Source: a virus
DNA: 50,405 nucleotides
Strand: one strand, 5' to 3'
Virus record (IMG/VR): IMGVR_UViG_3300024231_000884
Coordinates: 1 to 50,405 of that record
The notes below the pieces were generated by a model. It was not told the DNA's origin. It searched no databases and saw only the letters and a list, made by a program, of their open reading frames with translations. Shown piece after piece: positions 44,368-50,405 of the stretch; position 1 is the stretch's first letter, and every line of letters starts with the position of its first letter. The position numbers and the translations under genes were made by a program.

Positions 44368-45480
44368 ATGAATGAAGATTTAAAATGGTCCAACTATGAT
44401 TTTACTAAGATACCTTTCGACGACATTGTCAGCGTTGGCCAACGCACTTTGTTGTATCGCGATATATTTACTGTCAGCTGGTTACTTGGACGGTTCTGCA
44501 ACTACAAATGCTCCTACTGCTGGCCTTACGCCCGCAGTGACCGTAAAGACCACCGTCCTACAGAACTATGCTTACGGACCATAGATGAAATAAAGAGGCA
44601 AGCACGTGAAAACGGATTTAATAGTTATCATTTTAGTCTTAGTGGGGGTGAGCCTACTTTCCATCCTGGCTACTTGGACATTCTACAGCATCTGGCTGAT
44701 GACGTAGACAACACCAACTACACCAGTGTACATATGACATCTAACTGTAGTCGCAACATGGCATGGTTTGAAAAGTATGTAGAAGCAGTCAAGCCATTCC
44801 ACCGTGCCAGTATTACTGCAAGTTTACACACAGAACACTTAAATACAGTTGAGAAGATGCAAGACTTTGCAGATAAACTAATCTTCTGTCAGGAGCACGA
44901 TGTTCAAGTTACAATCAATATGGTTATGGTTCCAGACTGGTTTGAAAGAGATTGGGAAAACGCCTTGTTCTTCCATGAGCAAGGAATCAACGTTACACTC
45001 AAACCGCAATCAGACCCTACTGCTAGTAGGGTGGTTGATGGATACAAACCGGAGGACCTAAAACGTTTGCACAATGGTATGCCACAACGTGCATATACAG
45101 AAAGTAAACGCAAGTGGTCAGGCCGGCCGAGTCCTAGTTTTGATATACCTAAAGATATGATGTACATGCCTGATGCTAGTGTGCCTTGGCATATGCAAGT
45201 AGAATTTAGAGATTCCAAAGGTGAAGCATGGTATATGGATCAAGCAGAAAGATTTAATGCTTTTAACTTCAATAACTTTAAAGGATGGAGTTGCAACGCA
45301 GGCTATCAAGGTATTATTATACGTGAACCTGATGGTAGTGTAAAGCGTAGTTATAGTTGCCATGATGCTCCGCTAGGCAATATCGAAACAGGCTTTAAAC
45401 TGTTTGACAAAGCTATGCCTTGTGTTACAGGCAGTTGTGTTAGTAGTGCCGATAGTAAGATACCAAAGAGAAAGGTATAA
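44368..45480 (+). CDS. Radical SAM protein with C-terminal cysteine-rich domain (O, 370 aa)
   Basis: The cluster motif GRFCNYKCSYCWPYARSDR has cysteines 44, 48 and 51, and LSGGEPTFHP places GGEP at 93-96. The C-terminus has GWSCNAGYQG, REPDGSVKRSYSCHDAP and MPCVTGSC, matching the layout of the proteins at 32481 and 42539 in a shortened form. The 5' part is clearly richer in G+C than its surroundings: 34 of 60 bases at 44521-44580, against 17 of 60 at 43741-43800, which may point to a separate origin. The start is at the predicted transcription start. The next gene overlaps by one base. Confidence 0.85.
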   Translation: MNEDLKWSNYDFTKIPFDDIVSVGQRTLLYRDIFTVSWLLGRFCNYKCSYCWPYARSDRKDHRPTELCLRTIDEIKRQARENGFNSYHFSLSGGEPTFHPGYLDILQHLADDVDNTNYTSVHMTSNCSRNMAWFEKYVEAVKPFHRASITASLHTEHLNTVEKMQDFADKLIFCQEHDVQVTINMVMVPDWFERDWENALFFHEQGINVTLKPQSDPTASRVVDGYKPEDLKRLHNGMPQRAYTESKRKWSGRPSPSFDIPKDMMYMPDASVPWHMQVEFRDSKGEAWYMDQAERFNAFNFNNFKGWSCNAGYQGIIIREPDGSVKRSYSCHDAPLGNIETGFKLFDKAMPCVTGSCVSSADSKIPKRKV

Positions 45481-46904
45481 TGGCCAACTTTATTATTTTT
45501 GCAGGTATGGAAGAACCAGCGACATATGCCGTACGTTCAGGCGGCCAGTATCAACTTGCTTCCTGGCTACGTTCCTTTGGTTATACTGTAAAAGTAATAG
45601 ATTTTTGTTTTAAAATTAGTCCTAATATTTTAGAAGAAATTGCAAATAAACATATTGATGACGATACACTTGCATTTGGAATAAGTACTACTTTTTGGAA
45701 TATTGATCTAGTTACACATAATGGATTAACTATAGGCGGAATTCATTGTCCAAAATGGGTAAAATATTTAAAGAAAACTTTTCAAAAAACAAATCCTAAT
45801 ATTAAATGGATACTCGGCGGATCCAACGCAGCATCTCCTTTATTAGAAGATGACGACTGGATTCGTATATATCAGTTTGCTGAAGACGAAACACTTGCAA
45901 TGTTAGATAGATTATCTAACAAAATAGAAGTACGCCCACTGTTTAATATACAAAACTTTACAAGAAAATATCATGACAGTGATGCTATTCAGCCTTATGA
46001 AACGTTAAGTATTGAGATAAGTAGAGGATGTATATTTAAATGTAAGTTTTGTCAGTTTCCTTTGATTGGTAGAAAAAAAGGAACTAACATAAGGCGAGAA
46101 GAAGATATCCGTACAGAGCTATTACAGAATTATGAACAGTTTGGCACTACAAAATATTATTTTAGTGATGATACATTTAACGAAAGTCTAGATAAAGTAC
46201 AAATGATTCATCGTATTAGTAAGTCTTTGCCATTTGAGTTAGAATATGTAGCTTATATTAGAATAGATTTATTAGCTTCGTATCCTGAAATGATAGATTT
46301 GTTACCGGAATCAGGATTGCGTAGTGCATTTTTTGGTATCGAAACATTCCAAGAACAAGGTGCAAAAGCTATCGGTAAAGGCTGGAATGGAAAATATGCC
46401 AAAGACTTTTTGTTAGAACTAAAAGAAAAATGGAAAGATAAAACAAACTGGTGGATGGGAATGATTGTAGGTCTTCCTGGTTGGAATAGAGAACAAGAAG
46501 AAAAAGATTTACAATGGTTAATAGACAACGATATGAGTTGCTGGTGGCATTGGGCATTATATATTAATCCTATTAACGCAGAAAACGGAGTACAGTTTGT
46601 AAGCGAGTTTGAAAAAAACTATGAAAAATATGGATATGAGTTTACAGAAGACAACCTTGTTAACTGGGTTAACGGAAATTTAGTACATACTGAGCTACAA
46701 CAAGCAGCAATCGAAATAAATGACAAGTCTTTTAAATATAAAAAAGTTTCTGGATTTCGAATAGGAGAGTTTAGTACAACTTTAAGATGTGATATGAGAG
46801 ATTTAGTTAATGTAAAGGAAATAGATGTTCCCCGTGAAACATTATTAAATAATACAAAACAGTTTGTAAATAAATATATTGAATGCCAGTTGCAGGAAAT
46901 CTAA
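45480..46904 (+). CDS. Radical SAM protein with cobalamin-binding-like N-terminal domain (P, 474 aa)
   Basis: Residues 1-145 resemble the Rossmann domain of B12-dependent radical SAM enzymes: FIIFAGMEEPATYAVRSGGQY, SWLRSFGYTVKVIDF, LAFGISTT and WILGGSNAASP. A clear DxHxxG is absent, as is usual in this class. The radical SAM motif EISRGCIFKCKFCQFP has cysteines 184, 188 and 191. Later phrases (FSDDTFNESLDKV, SAFFGIETFQEQGAKAIGKG) fit the B12-type elongated barrel. Such enzymes methylate unactivated carbons or rearrange rings. It is the only member of its class here. The ATG overlaps the previous stop (TAATG). Confidence 0.8.
   Translation: MANFIIFAGMEEPATYAVRSGGQYQLASWLRSFGYTVKVIDFCFKISPNILEEIANKHIDDDTLAFGISTTFWNIDLVTHNGLTIGGIHCPKWVKYLKKTFQKTNPNIKWILGGSNAASPLLEDDDWIRIYQFAEDETLAMLDRLSNKIEVRPLFNIQNFTRKYHDSDAIQPYETLSIEISRGCIFKCKFCQFPLIGRKKGTNIRREEDIRTELLQNYEQFGTTKYYFSDDTFNESLDKVQMIHRISKSLPFELEYVAYIRIDLLASYPEMIDLLPESGLRSAFFGIETFQEQGAKAIGKGWNGKYAKDFLLELKEKWKDKTNWWMGMIVGLPGWNREQEEKDLQWLIDNDMSCWWHWALYINPINAENGVQFVSEFEKNYEKYGYEFTEDNLVNWVNGNLVHTELQQAAIEINDKSFKYKKVSGFRIGEFSTTLRCDMRDLVNVKEIDVPRETLLNNTKQFVNKYIECQLQEI
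46870..46876 (+). promoter_or_regulatory. Possible T4-type late promoter motif ATAAATA inside a gene
   Basis: AATAAATATAT lies in the last codons of the B12-type radical SAM gene, 36 nt before the ATG at 46906. Spacing is like the other late motifs, but A+T-rich coding sequence can contain it by chance. Confidence 0.35.
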
Positions 46905-46905
46905 A

Positions 46906-47631
46906 ATGTATTATTCTAAAGAACTAATGAAATCTCAAAATAAAACAATGTTTCCTTCTAAGGCATTTGAAAACTTTTTTAGTAACAGTGAGTTTGACAA
47001 AATAAAAACTACGGCAATCGAGCTTGAAGAAAACGATCCTGTTGTACATTCAGGACAACAATATACTAAGTTTAAATATTACGAAAGTAACCTTTATGCT
47101 CTACTTAACAAACGTATAGAAGATATAATAGGAAAACATAATGTATACTTGTCGGTAGTTTCAAACACTCAAGGAAATCCTGTTCCAACACACACTGACC
47201 ATAACTTATCAGATGTTAGGGAAAATGCATTACCCTATGCAACATTATGTATTCCTTTAGATGTTATAAGTGAAGATAACAAATGGGGAACAGCATCAAC
47301 CATAACGTTTGATCAATATTATTTTCCTGATCAAGATTGGGAATACAGACGTCATATTTTTACAGGATTTTTAAAGCCTAACACAATAAAAAACTCAAAA
47401 GGTTTTATAAATGAAACTACTATTACAAAAGAATATTATGATCGCTATTTAAATCAACACGAAGATTATAGTTTTTTTGAAGGAATGAGTATTGAAAAAA
47501 TAATAGATTGGAAAAAAAATAGTCTTATGATTTGGCATCAATGTAGATTTCATTGTAGTGATTCTTATTTAAGTTCTGGTACTAAAAATAAAAAAAGTAT
47601 AATATTATGGACAACAAAGGAAAGTAAATGA
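46906..47631 (+). CDS. 2-oxoglutarate/Fe(II) oxygenase-like protein (241 aa)
   Basis: The ATG at 46906, one base after the previous stop, is preferred. The facial triad appears as THTDH (His96 and Asp98) and His216 in HQCRFHCSDSY, and KKSIILWTT near the end may bind 2-oxoglutarate through Lys. Such enzymes hydroxylate or desaturate unactivated C-H bonds, coupled to decarboxylation of 2-oxoglutarate. Two other proteins with an HxD...H pattern lie at 47628 and 49368. The stop overlaps the next ATG (ATGA). Confidence 0.65.
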   Translation: MYYSKELMKSQNKTMFPSKAFENFFSNSEFDKIKTTAIELEENDPVVHSGQQYTKFKYYESNLYALLNKRIEDIIGKHNVYLSVVSNTQGNPVPTHTDHNLSDVRENALPYATLCIPLDVISEDNKWGTASTITFDQYYFPDQDWEYRRHIFTGFLKPNTIKNSKGFINETTITKEYYDRYLNQHEDYSFFEGMSIEKIIDWKKNSLMIWHQCRFHCSDSYLSSGTKNKKSIILWTTKESK

Positions 47632-48200
47632 ATTTTATTGAACTCGACGATCTTCCAGTATATGATTTATACACAGAGTTTTTAAGATTACTTGACGAAA
47701 AAAAGATATGGTGGTCTGATACAGGCAACGATCAGATTTGTTTAAATGCAACCAAAGCCGATCCGTCAAACTGTTTGACAGGAAGAGGAAGTTTATTTTT
47801 AGATTGGGATAGCTCTTATACAAACAAACAAGGAACACTAGTAGTACCTCCTAGAAAAGTTCCTTTAAAAGAAGATAGCTTTGAAATACTTTGTACAGGG
47901 TTTAAAGATTCGTTATTTGAAGATGTATATAACAGCATAACCAAAAAATACAACGTAGGTAGGATTCGCATAATGAATTCTAGACCTAAAACTTGTTTAA
48001 CTTGGCATAACGATGATACTCCTAGATTACATTATCCGATGAAAACACAAGACGGATGTTATATGGTAATCGAAAACGAAAGTAAACATCTAAAACAAAA
48101 TCAATGGTATTGGACAAATACAGTTGTTCCTCATACTGCATTTAACGGTAGTACAGATGAAAGATTTCATCTAGTAGTTACAATACTAGGTGATAAATGA
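47628..48200 (+). CDS. Aspartyl/asparaginyl beta-hydroxylase-like oxygenase (190 aa)
   Basis: The core TCLTWHNDDTPRLHYPM has His127 and Asp129 (HxD), PHTAFNGSTDERFHLV has His169 and Arg179, and CYMVIEN lies between. The order and spacing match cupin-type Asp/Asn beta-hydroxylases, which hydroxylate side chains of proteins or amino acids using 2-oxoglutarate. The protein is 190 residues, the usual size for the catalytic domain alone. ATGA overlaps link it to both neighbours. The substrate could be free amino acid, peptide or a lipid-linked intermediate. Confidence 0.7.
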   Translation: MNFIELDDLPVYDLYTEFLRLLDEKKIWWSDTGNDQICLNATKADPSNCLTGRGSLFLDWDSSYTNKQGTLVVPPRKVPLKEDSFEILCTGFKDSLFEDVYNSITKKYNVGRIRIMNSRPKTCLTWHNDDTPRLHYPMKTQDGCYMVIENESKHLKQNQWYWTNTVVPHTAFNGSTDERFHLVVTILGDK

Positions 48201-48691
48201 AATACGCAATAACAGGACATACATCGGGTATAGGAAAAGCTATATCTGAATCAGTTGTAAACTTTATTGGATTTAGTAAAAGTACTAGCTATGACATTAA
48301 TAACCGTATTGACAGAAAACGTATTATTAAACAATGCAATGACGTTGATGTTTTTATAAACAATGCACATGATGGGTTTGGACAAACTTATATGTTATTA
48401 GATTTGTTCCATGCATTTAAAGATACTAACAAAACAATAATTAATGTTGGTAGTAATGTAGCTGAGGATGAAACTATATTAAAAAACTACGAACATTTAC
48501 TAGAATACCAAATACAAAAAAAATCATTACGTATATTGCACAATGATCTGATTAAGCTGGACACAACCTTAAATTTAAAATATACTCATTTTGGATATGT
48601 AGGAACTGAACGCATATTACAAAAGTATCCTAATATGTCCACTACAGAGTATATCACAGTAGACAATGCAGTTAGTATAATATTGTCATAA
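48197..48691 (+). CDS. Short-chain dehydrogenase-like protein, short form (164 aa)
   Basis: MKYAITGHTSGIGKAISE carries TGHTSGIG, a near-canonical TGxxxGIG dinucleotide-binding loop at residues 6-13. FINNAHDG corresponds to NNAG, INVGSN to the Ser-bearing strand, and YQIQKK supplies YxxxK. At 164 residues it lacks part of the substrate-binding C-terminus. Its general layout agrees with the protein at 33619, so the cluster has two short SDRs. The ATG overlaps the previous stop (ATGA). Confidence 0.7.
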   Translation: MKYAITGHTSGIGKAISESVVNFIGFSKSTSYDINNRIDRKRIIKQCNDVDVFINNAHDGFGQTYMLLDLFHAFKDTNKTIINVGSNVAEDETILKNYEHLLEYQIQKKSLRILHNDLIKLDTTLNLKYTHFGYVGTERILQKYPNMSTTEYITVDNAVSIILS

Positions 48692-48694
48692 ATA
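48688..48694 (+). promoter_or_regulatory. T4-type late promoter motif ATAAATA
   Basis: CATAAATAC overlaps the stop of the SDR gene and lies 26 nt before the ATG at 48714, with TGAGGAG in between (48698-48704). Confidence 0.5.
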
Positions 48695-48713
48695 CATTGA
48701 GGAGAAAATATTT

Positions 48714-49364
48714 ATGGATCATACAGAAGTAAAAAAAGCAATCATTAGAAGTCAACATTGTCAGCGTAACTGGGATTTACAAAAACAGATTCCAAAAGAT
48801 GATATTGATTTAATAATACATAGTGTGACAAACTGTCCTAGTAAACAAAATATTTCTTTTTATAAAGTACATGCAATCACTAATAGACAAGTTATTGAAA
48901 ATATTCATGATAACACTTCAGGGTTTTTAAACTATGAAACAGGAAAGAACGAAACTAACAGTCAGGTATTGGCAAACTTAGTGTTGGCATTTGAAGTTGA
49001 AGATTATATGAGCAGACATACTACTGATACGGTACACAGAAATGACGAAATGTGGGCATATGATGATGGTAAACTAACGGCTGCTCAAAAGAAAAGTTTA
49101 GAAAAAGATGCACATATGGCTATTGGTATTGCAGCAGGCTACGCAAATCTTATTTCTAGTATGTTAAACTACGGTACTGGTTGTTGTGCATGTTTTGACG
49201 CAGATGAGGTTGCAACTGTAGTTGGTGCTAAAAATCCAATCAAGCTATTAATGGGTATAGGAATCAAAGACGAAACAAGACCACGTAGAGAGCATCACAC
49301 AAAACCTGAGTTTGTTTTTCCAACCAAATCTAAACAAGAGATACAAGTAAACTTCATAAACTAA
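48714..49364 (+). CDS. Nitroreductase family protein (216 aa)
   Basis: The protein carries nitroreductase-type features: TNCPSKQNISFYKV (FMN phosphate/isoalloxazine loop, near residue 45), NSQVLANLVLAFE, an uninterrupted helix AHMAIGIAAGYANLISSMLNYGTGCC and a final IKLLMGIGIKDETRPRREH. It should bind FMN and reduce or dehydrogenate a small substrate. Compared with the protein at 43750 it is nearer to the classical family. TGAGGAG at 48698-48704 supports the ATG at 48714, and a late-type motif lies before it. Confidence 0.75.
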   Translation: MDHTEVKKAIIRSQHCQRNWDLQKQIPKDDIDLIIHSVTNCPSKQNISFYKVHAITNRQVIENIHDNTSGFLNYETGKNETNSQVLANLVLAFEVEDYMSRHTTDTVHRNDEMWAYDDGKLTAAQKKSLEKDAHMAIGIAAGYANLISSMLNYGTGCCACFDADEVATVVGAKNPIKLLMGIGIKDETRPRREHHTKPEFVFPTKSKQEIQVNFIN

Positions 49365-49367
49365 TAT

Positions 49368-50030
49368 ATGACAGTTAAAATATATAAATCATTATTGTCT
49401 AATCAAGTGATAGACAATCTTCTTGATTTCTTCAATAGTAATACAAGTTTGCATTATGATACAATGGGCATGATCAAAATAGGTCAACCCTGGAGTCACA
49501 TACAGCATATACTCGAACCTATTTTAAAAAAATATATACCGGTTGATAAAAACTTAGGTGACAACTTTTACAAGCATAGTTTTCCTTACTTTACACACGT
49601 AGATAGCGGAAATAATAAAAATAGTTACAATGTTTTAATTCCACTTTATGTAAGTAATAATATAGAACAAAAGTTTGTTGTGTTTGATCAATATTGTACA
49701 GATTACAGTGGTGCAACATGGTTAGGTGATATATGGAAACCTGAACAAGATTTTAATCTCAATAAAAAACGTGATTTTCCATATAAAGACCCAACTGTAG
49801 TTGGTTGTACTGACCAGCCTATTTCTGATGACATGTATGAAATATTAAAATATGATTACCGTAATGAAGAACAATTTTATGGGTTAACTGGTACTGCATA
49901 TGATTACAAACCAGGAAATGTTCTTATATTTCCTAGCAATAGACTACATTGCACAGGTCGTATGGATTGTGATTATAAAATAGGATTAAGTTTACGATTT
50001 GAAATACTTGACAAATCTGTTTTTCTATAA
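49368..50030 (+). CDS. 2-oxoglutarate/Fe(II) oxygenase-like protein (220 aa)
   Basis: FPYFTHVDSGNNKNSYNVLIPL supplies HxD at His77/Asp79, and FPSNRLHCTGRMDCDYKIGLSLRF supplies the distal His194 and a 2-oxoglutarate-binding Arg210. This is a regular double-stranded beta-helix pattern. Hydroxylation of an unknown small molecule is expected. The ATG follows the previous stop after three bases. The final codons overlap the promoter for the aldehyde dehydrogenase gene. Confidence 0.7.
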   Translation: MTVKIYKSLLSNQVIDNLLDFFNSNTSLHYDTMGMIKIGQPWSHIQHILEPILKKYIPVDKNLGDNFYKHSFPYFTHVDSGNNKNSYNVLIPLYVSNNIEQKFVVFDQYCTDYSGATWLGDIWKPEQDFNLNKKRDFPYKDPTVVGCTDQPISDDMYEILKYDYRNEEQFYGLTGTAYDYKPGNVLIFPSNRLHCTGRMDCDYKIGLSLRFEILDKSVFL

Positions 50031-50036
50031 TACAAT
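50008..50036 (+). promoter_or_regulatory. Sigma-70 promoter (TTGACA-17-TACAAT), leaderless layout
   Basis: TTGACA (50008-50013) and TACAAT (50031-50036) are 17 nt apart. The predicted start, near 50042-50043, coincides with the ATG at 50042. The nearer TATAAT at 50026-50031 has only a 12-nt spacer and is rejected as the main -10. Confidence 0.65.
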
Positions 50037-50041
50037 AAGAT

Positions 50042-50405
50042 ATGAAACCTCAAGACAAGCAATCAATTCTTCTGAGCCTAGCACAGTTTATAGAAGATAA
50101 CCAACAAAAAATACTACAACTTGAACCAACTGCACTTGTTAATATTAGTGTTGATATTTGTAGATATTATGCTGGTGCAGCTCGAAACCTAATAGCTGTG
50201 CCTGAATATGAATACTTTAAGACATGTACTAGTAGTATGAGATGGGAATCAAAAGGACACTGTTTAGGTGTTGTTCCGTGGAACTATCCATTGGTTATAG
50301 CATTATGGAAAATAGCGCCGGCACTAGCAGCTGGATGCACTATTGATATTAAACTAAATGATGGTAATGTAGGTGCCTTGCCTTGGATATTAGATAACTG
50401 GAAAA
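50042..50405 (+). CDS. Aldehyde dehydrogenase, N-terminal part, 3' end outside window
   Basis: The frame from the ATG at 50042 is open to the edge of the window (121 codons). [20 protein letters not shown], followed by AAGC and then IDIKLND, matches the NAD(P)-binding start of the aldehyde dehydrogenase superfamily (PWNxP; the Lys of KxxE). The N-terminal part before PWN is only about 75 residues, shorter than the usual 130-150, so the enzyme may be a short form. The catalytic Cys and Glu lie beyond the window. It may oxidise an aldehyde made by the cluster. No ribosome-binding site is seen, in keeping with a leaderless mRNA. Confidence 0.75.
   Translation, partial: MKPQDKQSILLSLAQFIEDNQQKILQLEPTALVNISVDICRYYAGAARNLIAVPEYEYFKTCTSSMRWESKGHCLGVVPWNYPLVIALWKIAPALAAGCTIDIKLNDGNVGALPWILDNWK

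Noticed and set aside
50026-50031. TATAAT as -10 of the promoter before the aldehyde dehydrogenase gene
   Set aside because: Its distance from TTGACA is 12 nt; TACAAT at 50031-50036 has the correct 17-nt spacer.

Overview
The window looks like part of the genome of a marine T4-like myovirus (a SAR11- or cyanobacteria-type phage, or a fragment from a metagenome). The evidence is a low-G+C sequence with almost no space between genes, a run of tail-fibre and virion genes whose shared N-terminal domains are typical of marine T4-like phages, T4-type late-promoter motifs (ATAAATA) about 25-37 nt before several starts, and consensus sigma-70 promoters elsewhere. No tRNA, rRNA, CRISPR array, integrase or insertion sequence was seen. 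Family names come from motifs recognised by eye, not from database searches.

Layout. (1) Positions 2-13610, plus strand: virion structural block. It holds a very large protein cut by the left edge, a 200-aa structural protein, three paralogous tail-fibre proteins (one with a tail-collar domain) and two paralogous virion proteins. (2) 13664-18494, plus strand: a sigma-70 promoter, then a small unknown gene, three glycosyltransferase-like genes, one unknown gene and the first radical SAM gene. (3) 18459-21814, minus strand: a fibre-like protein behind a late motif, then a three-gene set (small membrane protein, adenylate-forming ligase, probable acyltransferase) with its own sigma-70 promoter. 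(4) 21893-43714, plus strand: 21 genes in tandem, nearly all overlapping by a few bases, encoding 13 radical SAM proteins with two QueC-like PP-loop ATPases, a modular glycosyltransferase, a repeat-methyltransferase fusion, an SDR-like protein, two SGNH-like hydrolases and a 74-aa unknown. (5) 43750-50405, plus strand: two nitroreductase-like proteins, two more radical SAM proteins (one with a cobalamin-binding-like N-terminus), three 2-oxoglutarate/Fe(II) oxygenase-like proteins, a second SDR-like protein, and an aldehyde dehydrogenase cut by the right edge.

Interpretation. Sixteen radical SAM genes occur in about 30 kb, mixed with enzymes that transfer sugars, activate acids, acylate, methylate, hydroxylate and oxidise. 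This resembles a large phage-borne biosynthetic or modification island next to the fibre genes. The likeliest roles, by inference only, are building or remodelling a glycan or other small molecule on the host surface or virion. A peptide- or nucleoside-directed pathway is not excluded. Three operon-head genes have near-consensus promoters whose predicted +1 falls at the start codon, suggesting leaderless mRNAs.
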